From Solirubrobacter deserti (GTDB lineage Bacteria; Actinomycetota; Thermoleophilia; Solirubrobacterales; Solirubrobacteraceae): a stretch of DNA of 63,575 bases. The stretch lies in contig NZ_JAPCID010000025.1 of assembly GCF_027587175.1 (NCBI RefSeq), positions 1-63,575 on the forward strand, given 5' to 3'. A program made the position numbers and the translations under genes. Below the pieces are notes generated by a model. The model saw nothing but the letters and a program-made list of their open reading frames with translations. It ran no database searches and was not told the DNA's origin. Positions within the stretch are counted from its first letter, which is position 1, and every line of letters begins with the position of its first letter. Shown here in pieces: positions 7,352 to 15,664 of this stretch.

Positions 7352-8899
7352 TCACACGTCCTCGCGCTGCACGGGCGTGATCACGAGGCGCTCGTTCAAC
7401 GCCCCCGGCGTCTGCGGCCACTGGATCACGTCCCCGCCCCACGCGGTGGTGGCGCCCGACTGGTTGATCACCAGGCCGCTCGAGACGTTCTCGATGATGC
7501 TGTAGGACCCGTCGGCCGCGACGGAGTGGAACTCCCACCGCTGGCCGAGGCCTCCGTCGCACGGCCACTGGAGCAGCCCGCCCGGGCTCTCGGACCAGAT
7601 GTCCAGGCACTGCCCGCTGAGACGGTTGACGATCTCGAAGCCCTGCGTTCCCCGGTGCACGAACTGCCACTGTGAGTTCACGTGCTCCGGCGCGTACGGC
7701 CACTGGATGATCTTCGCTCCCGGCGTGCTGGACGCGCCGTTGACGTTCATCGCCTGGCCGCTGTGCACGAAGGTGAGGGTCTGCCATCCCGTCGGGAGCG
7801 GCGGCTCCGCTTCGCACGGCGTCGCCGTGCCGTCGACGATCCGGTACACGGGTCCCGCGAGTGAGACCGCCAGGATCCTCCCGCACGCGTCCTCCCCGAA
7901 CGAGCTCAGCGACGACACCGACAGTCCGACGGGCGCGTCGGTCGCCGGGTTCGACAGGTCGACGGAGCGCAGCCCGGATGCGCAGAAGTCGCCGTAGAGG
8001 TAGCGCCCCCGCAACGTGGGCAGCCCCGGGTCCCGGACGACGTACCCGCCGGTGATCGCGCAGTAGCCTTGCCCGCGGGTCTTCTCCAGCGCCGGCATCT
8101 TCGTGGAAGCGCCGTTGCAGCCCGAATCGCTCAGGTGCGGCAGCGACCCCTCGAAACACGGCCAGCCGTAGTTGCCGGCCACGCCGACGTTGACTTCCTC
8201 GACGCGACTCTGGCCGACGTCGGCGATCACGATCTCCCCGCTCGGGGCGAACGAGAAGCGCCACGGGTTCCGCAGCCCGCGCCCGAGGATCTCCGGCGAC
8301 CCGCCCGGCTCGAACCGGATCAGCTTGCCGAGCAGGCTGTTCGGGTTCTGCGCATGCCCGTACTGGTTGTTGCCACCACCTCCGTCGCCGGTCGCGATCC
8401 ACAGCTTCCCGTCGGGCCCGACCTCGACCTGGCCGCCGTTGTGGTTCGACGCCTGCGCATGCGGGATCGACAACAAGACGCGGCCGCTCGCCGGGTCGGC
8501 GGCATCCGGGTCGGTGGCCGAGCGCCGGTACTCGCGAACCTGGACGTCACCGCCCTGGCCCGACGTGCCTGCGGCGGCCGTGGCCGTCAGATACACGTAG
8601 AACCGTCCCGACGTGGCGTAATCACGCGCGAACGCGATGGACAGCAGCCCGCGCTCCGACGCCGTCGACAAGGTGATCGACGTCAGGTCCAAGAACGGCG
8701 TCGTGCGGACGGCGCCATCGACCAGCACGCGCACGACCCCGGCCCGCTCGGTCACATAGACGCGGCGCGGATCGTCCCGCGCGCCGGTCGCGTACGTCGG
8801 CTGCGCGAACGTCCCGAGCGTCACCAGGGACGGAGCGGCCGCCGCGGGAGCGGCGAACGCGAGCAGGGCAAGAAGGACCAATCCCGTGAGTCGCCGCAT
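7352..8899 (-). CDS. Secreted sorbosone/glucose dehydrogenase-like beta-propeller with ricin-type lectin domain
   Basis: The 515-residue protein has a signal peptide (MRRLTGLVLLALLAFAAPAAAA). Residues about 25-360 form a GSDH-type six-bladed propeller, with ERGLLSIAFARDY, HNGGQVEVGPDGKLWIATGDGG and NPWRFSFAPSGEIVIADVGQ. Family members oxidise aldoses with PQQ or act as related hydrolase-like sugar binders. Residues about 375-510 form a ricin B beta-trefoil with QW-type repeats (IIQWPYAPEHVNSQWQF, LLQWPCDGGLGQRWEF, VIQWPQTP) that would bind carbohydrate. The domain pairing suggests extracellular polysaccharide attack, in keeping with the neighbouring rhamnosidase. Whether PQQ is bound is untested. 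Confidence 0.87.
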   Translation of the reverse strand: MRRLTGLVLLALLAFAAPAAAAPSLVTLGTFAQPTYATGARDDPRRVYVTERAGVVRVLVDGAVRTTPFLDLTSITLSTASERGLLSIAFARDYATSGRFYVYLTATAAAGTSGQGGDVQVREYRRSATDPDAADPASGRVLLSIPHAQASNHNGGQVEVGPDGKLWIATGDGGGGNNQYGHAQNPNSLLGKLIRFEPGGSPEILGRGLRNPWRFSFAPSGEIVIADVGQSRVEEVNVGVAGNYGWPCFEGSLPHLSDSGCNGASTKMPALEKTRGQGYCAITGGYVVRDPGLPTLRGRYLYGDFCASGLRSVDLSNPATDAPVGLSVSSLSSFGEDACGRILAVSLAGPVYRIVDGTATPCEAEPPLPTGWQTLTFVHSGQAMNVNGASSTPGAKIIQWPYAPEHVNSQWQFVHRGTQGFEIVNRLSGQCLDIWSESPGGLLQWPCDGGLGQRWEFHSVAADGSYSIIENVSSGLVINQSGATTAWGGDVIQWPQTPGALNERLVITPVQREDV

Positions 8900-9234
8900 G
8901 GCCGCGCACGATCGCAGACGCGGCCCTCGGCCGTCGCGCTCGAGACTGCCGCGGCCGAGGCCACGACCTAGACGTATGTCTGACTGAACGTCCGGCTAGG
9001 TACACCTGTTACCTGAGCATCGGGACGCCACTCTGGACCGCGGGAGAGCAGAAGCGACTCGCGACAGGGGATTTGCAGGTGACGGGACAGACAGGGGTCA
9101 CGGACGGCCGTTGGGCCGCGGGGCCGGATATGCGCGCGGGCCAGTCCGCGCACGGACGGCCGCGGGCGCATACCTCGGCGCCCTCGGGTGCCAGTGCGCG
9201 GGTCCGCCACTCCGCCGCGACGGGCAACGGACGC

Positions 9235-10239
9235 GTGATCCGCGCGAAGGCGCCGCTGCGCGTCAGCTTCGCCGGCGGCGGGACCGACGTCCCGCCGTTC
9301 CCGGCCGTGGAGGGCGGGCTCGTCCTCAGCGCCACGATCAACCGCTACGCCTACGGGGCGCTTCGCCCGCGCACGGACAACCAGATCGGCGTCGAGAGCG
9401 TCGACTTCGGCATGTCCGTCAACTACGAGCACGACGACGACCTGGCCTTCGACGGCAAGCTCGATCTCGTCAAGGCCGCGATCCGCAAGCTCGGGCGCGG
9501 CGGGTACGACCTGTTCCTGCACTCGAACGCGCCCCCAGGGTCGGGCCTCGGCTCGTCCTCGGCGGTCATGGTCACGCTCATCGGCCTGCTGCGCGAGTTC
9601 CACCGTGAGCCGCTGACCGACTATGAGGTCGCGCACCTCGCCTACCAGCTCGAGCGCGAGGACCTGGGCATCAAGGGCGGCCTGCAGGACCAGTACGCGG
9701 CGGCGTTCGGCGGCTTCAACTTCATCGAGTTCGAAGGCGACCGGGTGATCGTCAACCCGCTGCGCATCTCGGCCGACGTGATGCATGAGCTCGAGCACAA
9801 CATGCTGCTCTGTTACACGGGCAAGACGCGCTCCGGCGACCACATCATCGAGGACCAGACCAAGCGCTACGAAGGCGGCGAGGAACGCGCCCTCGAAGGC
9901 CTGCGCAGCGGCAAGGCGCTGGCCGTCGAGATGAAGAACGCGCTGCTCAACCGCCGCCTGAACGAGTTCGGCGACCTCCTGGGCACGGCCTGGGAGGAGA
10001 AGAAGAAGATGTCGCCGCGGATCGCCAACGACTTCATCAACGAGCTGTACGAGACGGCCCGCGACCACGGCGCGCTGGGTGGCAAGGTCACCGGCGCCGG
10101 CGGCGGGGGCTACATGCTCTTCTACTGTCCGTTCCAGCGCAAGCACCACGTCGCGAATGCCTTGATCGCCCTCGGCGGAGAAGTGACGGAGTTCGAGTTC
10201 ACCCCCGAGGGCCTGACGACCTGGAGCATCCATGAGTAA
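9235..10239 (+). CDS. hddA: GHMP kinase, D-glycero-alpha-D-manno-heptose-7-phosphate kinase
   Basis: The 334-residue protein from GTG 9235 starts VIRAKAPLRVSFAGGGTDVPPF, the typical N-terminus of HddA-type GHMP kinases. The ATP-binding loop PPGSGLGSSSAVMVTLIGL is near residues 100-118 and the C-terminal GKVTGAGGGGYMLFYC motif is present. It phosphorylates D-glycero-D-manno-heptose 7-phosphate at C1. An in-frame ATG at 9073 would add 54 unconserved residues and is rejected, so the GTG is chosen by homology of the start. It overlaps gmhA by eight bases. It could instead be a related sugar kinase, but the gmhA and gmhB neighbours make the heptose role likely. Confidence 0.85.
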   Translation: MIRAKAPLRVSFAGGGTDVPPFPAVEGGLVLSATINRYAYGALRPRTDNQIGVESVDFGMSVNYEHDDDLAFDGKLDLVKAAIRKLGRGGYDLFLHSNAPPGSGLGSSSAVMVTLIGLLREFHREPLTDYEVAHLAYQLEREDLGIKGGLQDQYAAAFGGFNFIEFEGDRVIVNPLRISADVMHELEHNMLLCYTGKTRSGDHIIEDQTKRYEGGEERALEGLRSGKALAVEMKNALLNRRLNEFGDLLGTAWEEKKKMSPRIANDFINELYETARDHGALGGKVTGAGGGGYMLFYCPFQRKHHVANALIALGGEVTEFEFTPEGLTTWSIHE

Positions 10240-10843
10240 CGTCCTCTCCCTCGACACGATCCGCCACCGGGTCCGCGAGAGCATCGCGCTCAAGGAGGCG
10301 CTGCTCGACGAGCGCCTCGTCGGCTCCCTGGCCACCGTGGCGGACATGATCATCGCAAGCGCGCGCGAGGGCGGGAAGGTCGTGCTGTTCGGCAACGGCG
10401 GCAGCGCCGCCGACGCGACGCACCTGGCGGCCGAGTTCGTCGGGCGCTTCAAGTTCGACCGCGACCCGCTGCCCGCGCTCTCGCTGTCGGACAACGGCTC
10501 GTCGGTGACGGCGATCGGCAACGACTACGCGTACGAGCTGACCTTCGCACGCCAGCTGAAGGCGCTCGGCCGCCCGGGCGACACCGCCATCGGCATCTCG
10601 ACGAGCGGCACCTCGCCGAACGTCGTCGAGGCGCTGCGGACAGCGCGCGCGATGGACATGCGGACCGTCTCGTTCACGGGCGCGCGCGGCTTCAAGATGG
10701 CCGCACTCAGCGACGTGAGCATCATGATCCCGACGCAGGACACGGCGCGCGTGCAGGAGGGCTACATGCTGTACGCGCACATCATGTGCGAGCTCGTCGA
10801 GCAGGCGATCTTCGGCGCGACGCGCCTGCAGCAGGCTGCGTGA
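10232..10843 (+). CDS. gmhA: Sedoheptulose-7-phosphate isomerase (SIS domain)
   Basis: The 203-residue protein is a standard-length GmhA. The SIS domain carries GGKVVLFGNGGSAADATHLAAEFVGRF, DYAYELTFARQL and GISTSGTSPNVVEAL, and the C-terminal QEGYMLYAHIMCELVE helix has the metal-binding His region. It converts sedoheptulose 7-phosphate to D-glycero-D-manno-heptose 7-phosphate, the substrate of HddA. The start ATG overlaps the hddA end, and its TGA overlaps the GTG of gmhB, so the three genes form one translationally coupled operon. This is the first committed step of heptose synthesis. Confidence 0.93.
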   Translation: MSNVLSLDTIRHRVRESIALKEALLDERLVGSLATVADMIIASAREGGKVVLFGNGGSAADATHLAAEFVGRFKFDRDPLPALSLSDNGSSVTAIGNDYAYELTFARQLKALGRPGDTAIGISTSGTSPNVVEALRTARAMDMRTVSFTGARGFKMAALSDVSIMIPTQDTARVQEGYMLYAHIMCELVEQAIFGATRLQQAA

Positions 10844-11391
10844 AGCCACTGCCGTTGCCGTCGGCCGTCCTGCTCGACCGGGACGGCACGATCAACGTCA
10901 AGGCGCCGGAAGGCGAGTACGTGACCGCCCCCGCCGGCCTGCGGCTGATCGCAGGCGCCGCGGGGGCGATCCGGGCCTTCAATCGGGCCGGCGTGCCCGT
11001 CGCCGTGGTTACCAACCAGCGGGGCATCGCGCGCGGGCTGATGTCCGAGCAGGACCTCGAGGCGGTGCACGCGCGGCTCGAGCAGCTGCTCGAGCAGGAG
11101 GGCGCGTTCGTCGACGCGATCTTCCACTGCCCGCACGAGAAGGGGACGTGCGCGTGCCGCAAGCCCGGCACCGAGTTGCTCGAGCGGGCGCGGCGCCGCT
11201 TCGGGCTGGCGACGCTCGCGGACGCCGTGATGATCGGCGACGCTGACTCCGACGTCCTGGCGGGTCACGCGGCCGGGGCCCGCACGGTGCTGCTGCGCGC
11301 CCCGGCCGCCCCGAGGCCGGTCGAGGCCGACGAGGTCGCGGTCACGCTCGCCGAAGCCGCCGAACGACTGCTGGCGCGCCATTTCGCATAG
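10840..11391 (+). CDS. gmhB: D-glycero-D-manno-heptose-1,7-bisphosphate 7-phosphatase (HAD)
   Basis: The 183-residue protein from GTG 10840 is a HAD phosphatase. Motif I is VLLDRDGTIN near residues 10-19, motif II is VTNQRG, and motif III/IV is IGDADSDVLAGHAAG. The zinc-binding cysteines of the GmhB subfamily are present in FHCPHEKGTCACRKPG. It removes the 7-phosphate from heptose 1,7-bisphosphate. The GTG start overlaps the gmhA stop (GTGA). A longer in-frame start at 10786 would lie inside gmhA and is rejected. The nucleotidyltransferase that would complete GDP-heptose (HddC) is not in this window. Confidence 0.92.
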   Translation: MKPLPLPSAVLLDRDGTINVKAPEGEYVTAPAGLRLIAGAAGAIRAFNRAGVPVAVVTNQRGIARGLMSEQDLEAVHARLEQLLEQEGAFVDAIFHCPHEKGTCACRKPGTELLERARRRFGLATLADAVMIGDADSDVLAGHAAGARTVLLRAPAAPRPVEADEVAVTLAEAAERLLARHFA

Positions 11392-11398
11392 GGTCCTG

Positions 11399-11417
11399 CG
11401 GCGTGGATTGCACGCCG
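11399..11417 (+). terminator. Hairpin after the heptose operon
   Basis: A 7-bp stem CGGCGTG/CACGCCG with a GATTG loop begins eight bases after the gmhB stop. No T-run follows, so it is a weak terminator candidate or an mRNA-end stabiliser. Confidence 0.35.
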
Positions 11418-11518
11418 TGGTACTCAGTAATCCGGTTCTTCGGCAATAGACGCGCGTCCCGGGTTCGCGCGGGAACTTCAGGTTTTTGGACTCTCGGGCC
11501 GATAGGTACCGGAGTCCC

Positions 11519-13123
11519 ATGACCCGCGCTCCCCGCCTGGTTCTCACGGCCCTCGGACTGGTGGGTCTACTCGCCGTCAGCTCCCCGGCCGCGGCGGCGG
11601 GCGCACCGCTGCGACTGCGGCCCGCCGAGCCGGTCACCACCAAGGTGACGGTCACGGCGCCGGCCACCGTGCGCCTGCGCGCGCGGGTCCGTGGCTGTGC
11701 CGAGGCGCGACTGCAGCTGCGAGCCGCCCGCAGCTCCACCGCCGTCCGCGTCAGCTCGTCCCGTTATCGCTCCTTCAGCGGCCTCGCGCTGGCTGAGAGC
11801 GGGCGGCTGCAGGCCGTGATCTCCGCGCGCTGCCCGCGCGCGCGGGTGGAGATCGCCTCCCTGGCGGCCACGAGCCGGGCCCGCATCTCGGTACGGCCGC
11901 CGAACGAGGCGCCCGCCCCGGCGGCGCCCGCGCCGACCCCCAGCGCCACGCCGACCCCCAGCGCCACGCCGGCCCCGGCGATCGTCGCCAGACCGACGGC
12001 GACGCCCAGCCCTCCCCCGTCGGCGAACGTCGCGCGCCGCTGGGGGCTGATCGGCAACCGCACCACGGGCGCCGCCGAGGTGCGCCGGGCCGGCGTGACC
12101 GTCAAGGTCGTGCGGCTCTCGTGGAAGGACCTCGAGCCCAAGGAGGGCCAGGTCTCGGCCGCGTACGTGAACGCCAAGAAGTCCGAGATCGCCACCTTGC
12201 GCGCTGCCGGTCTGGACGTGATCGTCGACAGCGGCCTGCACGACACGCCGCAGTGGATCCACAGCCGGGCCGACAGCTATCTCGTCAGCCAGTTCGGCGA
12301 GCGCTGGACGGCGAACACCGACGGCGACCTGGCGATCGACAAGAGCGACGCCAACCTGATTTTCAACCCCGCGCTGCGCACGATCGCCGCCACCTACCTG
12401 CGGCGGATCGGCGAGACGTTCGGCTCGACGATCCATGCCATCCGGATCGGCGGCGGCCGCTGGAACGAGCTCGGCTACCCGCCACCGAAGACCAGGACCA
12501 ACAGCAACTCCTACTGGGCCTACGACGCGCTCGCGCAGCAGCAGAGCCCGGTACCCGGCTGGAAGCCCGGCGACGCGTCACCGAACGGCGAGGCCCAGAA
12601 GTTCTACAGCTGGTACCTGCGGGCGCTCGTCGACTTCCAGCAGTGGCAGATCGACACGGTGCGCACCACGTTCAAGGGTCCGCTGATGGTGCTCTATCCC
12701 GGCTGGGGCATCCGGCCCGGCCAGGCCGCCGCGGCGGTCGCCGACCGCCTGCGCAACCGCACGCCACCCGAGATCAACGCCGAGATCCAGCGCGGCTTCG
12801 ACTGGACCAGCCAGGTCGCGGCCATCACCGACCCGCTCGTGTTCCCCGCGACGACCTGGGTCGACGCGCGCTTCGGCAGCGACACGGCGGACGCGACCCA
12901 GTGGCGCCCGCCGCACTTCCTGCGCTCGATCGCCGGCCCGCAGGCGACGCTCTGGGGCGAGAACACCGGTCAGGGCACGCGCGCGGACCTCGAGTTCGCG
13001 GTCGCTCAGACGGTCAAGTACGGCCTCGCGGGCATGGTCTGGTATCGCGAGGAGGAGCTCGGCCTCAACGGCTGGGCGACGCTCAACGACTACCGCGCGA
13101 CCATCGCCGGGTCGAGCTCGTAG
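11519..13123 (+). CDS. Secreted GH42-like glycoside hydrolase (TIM barrel)
   Basis: The 534-residue protein from ATG 11519 (GGAG five bases before) has a signal peptide ending near PAAAAG and a basic beta-rich segment to about residue 135. A Pro/Thr/Ala linker with PTPSATPTPSATPAPA follows. The rest is a TIM-barrel glycosidase of the beta-galactosidase/GH42 type: LSWKDLEPKEGQVS matches the early barrel, RIGGGRWNELGYPP carries a probable acid/base Glu, and ATLWGENTGQG a probable nucleophile Glu. The substrate is unknown, but it sits in a glycan locus. Its 3' end overlaps the convergent membrane transferase gene by 34 bp. Confidence 0.82.
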   Translation: MTRAPRLVLTALGLVGLLAVSSPAAAAGAPLRLRPAEPVTTKVTVTAPATVRLRARVRGCAEARLQLRAARSSTAVRVSSSRYRSFSGLALAESGRLQAVISARCPRARVEIASLAATSRARISVRPPNEAPAPAAPAPTPSATPTPSATPAPAIVARPTATPSPPPSANVARRWGLIGNRTTGAAEVRRAGVTVKVVRLSWKDLEPKEGQVSAAYVNAKKSEIATLRAAGLDVIVDSGLHDTPQWIHSRADSYLVSQFGERWTANTDGDLAIDKSDANLIFNPALRTIAATYLRRIGETFGSTIHAIRIGGGRWNELGYPPPKTRTNSNSYWAYDALAQQQSPVPGWKPGDASPNGEAQKFYSWYLRALVDFQQWQIDTVRTTFKGPLMVLYPGWGIRPGQAAAAVADRLRNRTPPEINAEIQRGFDWTSQVAAITDPLVFPATTWVDARFGSDTADATQWRPPHFLRSIAGPQATLWGENTGQGTRADLEFAVAQTVKYGLAGMVWYREEELGLNGWATLNDYRATIAGSSS

Positions 13124-14565
13124 AGGCGTAGCTCGCCGAGCGTCCGGCCGCGGGCCGAGAAGATCACCTGGCCGTTGCGGTCGAGCCACTGCTGGAGGTG
13201 CTCGTCCGCGAGCCCGAAGCCGTCCTCGATCAGCCGCGTCGAGATCAGCGCGTAGCGGGCGTTCTGCTCCTGGATCTGCTGCGGCGTCGCCCACTCGCCG
13301 ACGTCCGCGCCACGCTGGACGAACTGCGCGATCTCCTCGGTCACCGCCACGCGCGCGTGCCTGGGCAGGTGGCGTGCCGTCCACTGCTCGTACGCGAGGT
13401 AGGTGTCGTCGCTGCCGCTGCGCAGGGTCCCCCACGAGCCGGCCGAGGCCACGATCCAGAGGCCGCCGAGCGCGACGACGGCGGCCCGGACGACGACGGG
13501 CCGCGCGGCGATCGCCGGCACCAGGAGCGCGACGCACGCGAGCGACGGGACCGCCATGAAGTAGAACATCTGCTCCTCGAGCGTGCCGATGAAGACGCCG
13601 TAGACCAGGTACGCGGAGGCGCACAGCTGGATCGCGACGAGCACGGTCACGCCGGGGTGCGCCGGCCCCCGCCGGATCTCCCGCACCCGCGCCAGCGCGG
13701 CGAGCGTGCCGATCCCGCACAGCGCGTAGGACGCGCCGTAGTACGGCAGGTTGCGCCGCAGCGTCTCCACGAGCGTGACGCCACCGCCCTCCTGGTTGAA
13801 GCCGGTCTCCTGGCGCGCGCCGATCAACCGCAGGAAGCCTGACGCCTTCTCGTCGAGCAGCGCCGGCAGCCCGCCCGTGGCCAGCACCACGGCGAGGTAG
13901 GCGATGTAGGTGGCGCACGCCAGTAGGGCCGCGGTCAGCACGAGCCGGCGCAGGGAGGGCACGAACAGCGCGATCAGCAGCATCGGCAGCACGGTCAGGT
14001 ACATCGCCGTGTCCTTGGACAGCATCGCGAGCCCGAACGCGACACCCGCGAGGGGCGCGCGATAGCGGTCACCGATCCCGCGCACGGTCAGCGCGGCCGC
14101 GCCGGCGACGACGAAGAACAGCGTCTGCGCCTCCAGGAACAGGCGCGTGTCGAAGCGGATCACGAACGGGTCGAGCGCGTACAGCACGCCCGCGACGATG
14201 CCGGGGATGAGCCCGGCCGTCCGCCAGACGAGCGTGAACAACATCGCGCACGTGCAGGTGCCGATGACGGCCGGGACCACGCGCAGCTCGGTGATCCGGC
14301 CGACGCTGTCCGGGCGCACGCCGAAGAGGTCGATGACGCCGCCCAGCAGGTAGAAGAAGCCCGGTGGGTGCAGGTTGAACGCCGCTCCGTGGAGCTCGAC
14401 CCCGTTCCCGGAGGCGACCGACTCCGCGATGCGGCTGTAGGTCACCTCGTCGATGTGCAGCTCAGTGGCGGTGCGCAGGCCGATCAGCCGCAGCGCCAGC
14501 GCCAGGCCGGCGACGAACAGCAGCGCCGGCAGCCAGGTCCACGCGCTAGCCGATCGCTCGCGCAT
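13090..14565 (-). CDS. GT39/ArnT-like integral membrane glycosyltransferase
   Basis: The 491-residue protein starts at ATG 14565. It has about ten hydrophobic helices and the N-terminal loop RLIGLRTATELHIDEVTYSRIAESV, whose acidic residues resemble the catalytic DE of GT-C (PMT/ArnT) enzymes. A further loop reads NLHPPGFFYLLGGVIDLFG. Such enzymes move a sugar from a lipid-phosphate donor to a target outside the membrane. A soluble C-terminal domain (about residues 390-491) follows the last helix. The start overlaps the stop of the GT4 gene by 20 bp. The neighbouring DPM1-like GT2 could make its lipid-linked donor. Acceptor unknown. Confidence 0.85.
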   Translation of the reverse strand: MRERSASAWTWLPALLFVAGLALALRLIGLRTATELHIDEVTYSRIAESVASGNGVELHGAAFNLHPPGFFYLLGGVIDLFGVRPDSVGRITELRVVPAVIGTCTCAMLFTLVWRTAGLIPGIVAGVLYALDPFVIRFDTRLFLEAQTLFFVVAGAAALTVRGIGDRYRAPLAGVAFGLAMLSKDTAMYLTVLPMLLIALFVPSLRRLVLTAALLACATYIAYLAVVLATGGLPALLDEKASGFLRLIGARQETGFNQEGGGVTLVETLRRNLPYYGASYALCGIGTLAALARVREIRRGPAHPGVTVLVAIQLCASAYLVYGVFIGTLEEQMFYFMAVPSLACVALLVPAIAARPVVVRAAVVALGGLWIVASAGSWGTLRSGSDDTYLAYEQWTARHLPRHARVAVTEEIAQFVQRGADVGEWATPQQIQEQNARYALISTRLIEDGFGLADEHLQQWLDRNGQVIFSARGRTLGELRLYELDPAMVAR

Positions 14566-15664
14566 ACACCTGCTCCTGCTGCACCGCCAGCTCCGCCCAC
14601 GCGCTGGCCGACGCGATCGTGCGGCCCTGGCGACCCAGCTGTTCGCAGCGGCTCGGGTCAGCGAGCAGCGCCTGCAGCTCGGCGGCGTAGGCTTCGACGT
14701 CGAACGCCGGCACGAGCACCGCGGCGCCCTGTCCGACCGTCGTCCGCAGCCCGTCGATGTCGAACGCGAGCACCGGCGTTCCACACGCCATCGCCTCCAG
14801 GGCGGTGATCCCGAACGTCTCGTAGCGTGACGGGACGAGCGCCACCTGGGCGCGCGCGTACAGCTGCCACTTCTCGGCGCCGTCGATCCGTCCCAGCATC
14901 GAGATGCGCTCGGAGAGCCCCCGCTGGCGCACCATCGCCGCGAAGCGGTCGGCGTTCTTGCCGTCGCCGGCGACCACGAGCCGCGCCGGGCTCCCGGCGG
15001 GCAGCCGCTCGAACGCGTCGAGCATCAGGTCCAGGCCCTTCTGGTCGATCTCGAGGCGGCCCACGAACGCGATCAGCCCCGGCTCGCGGGTCACACCGGG
15101 CTCCAGCGCGGCGGCCACTTCCTCGCCGTCCACGCCGTTGCCGATCGTGTGGACGTCGGCTTCGGGCGCGGCCGCGCGCAGCTTGGCGGCGATCTCGGGC
15201 GAGACCGCGATCAAGTTCTCATGGCTGCGCGTGCCCCAGCGCTCGATGGCGGTGAGCAGCCGCGGCGGCAGGTGGTACTGGACGGCCTTCTCGCGCGCGA
15301 AGTAGCCCTGCACGAGCCCGACGGTCGGGCGCCGCGTCCAGTGCCCGACGCCCATGCTCGACCAGGGCGGAGCGAACTCCTCGACGACGAGGTCGGGACG
15401 CAGGCGGCGGATCGCGCGCCGCGTCCACAGCGGGAGGCTCGCCTGGTAGCTCAGGAGGCTGACCGCGTATCCGCGCGGCACGCCGATCTGCGAGTACGTG
15501 ACGCCGTCCTCCTCCCGGGCGCTGAGCGCCTGGTGGGCGGCCGTCACGACGTGGACGTCGTGGCCGTTGGCGGCCAGCCGGCGATTGATCTCCCGGTTGC
15601 GCAGCGATCCGCCGCCGCTTCCAGGCCGGCGATGGTCCTCGAGGGCGAGGTGAAGGATTCTCAT
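14546..15664 (-). CDS. GT4-family glycosyltransferase
   Basis: The 372-residue GT-B enzyme starts at ATG 15664 (MRILHLALEDHRRPGSGGGS, the glycine-rich acceptor-side loop). The C-terminal donor domain has IAFVGRLEIDQKGLDLMLDA, LVVAGDGKN and the E-x7-E motif in PSRYETFGITALEAMACGTP. It is cytosolic and uses a nucleotide sugar, adding it to a lipid-linked glycan. A longer reading start at 16048 lies inside the flippase gene and is rejected. Start and stop overlap both neighbours by a few bases, so it is part of the leftward glycan operon. Confidence 0.9.
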   Translation of the reverse strand: MRILHLALEDHRRPGSGGGSLRNREINRRLAANGHDVHVVTAAHQALSAREEDGVTYSQIGVPRGYAVSLLSYQASLPLWTRRAIRRLRPDLVVEEFAPPWSSMGVGHWTRRPTVGLVQGYFAREKAVQYHLPPRLLTAIERWGTRSHENLIAVSPEIAAKLRAAAPEADVHTIGNGVDGEEVAAALEPGVTREPGLIAFVGRLEIDQKGLDLMLDAFERLPAGSPARLVVAGDGKNADRFAAMVRQRGLSERISMLGRIDGAEKWQLYARAQVALVPSRYETFGITALEAMACGTPVLAFDIDGLRTTVGQGAAVLVPAFDVEAYAAELQALLADPSRCEQLGRQGRTIASASAWAELAVQQEQVYARAIG

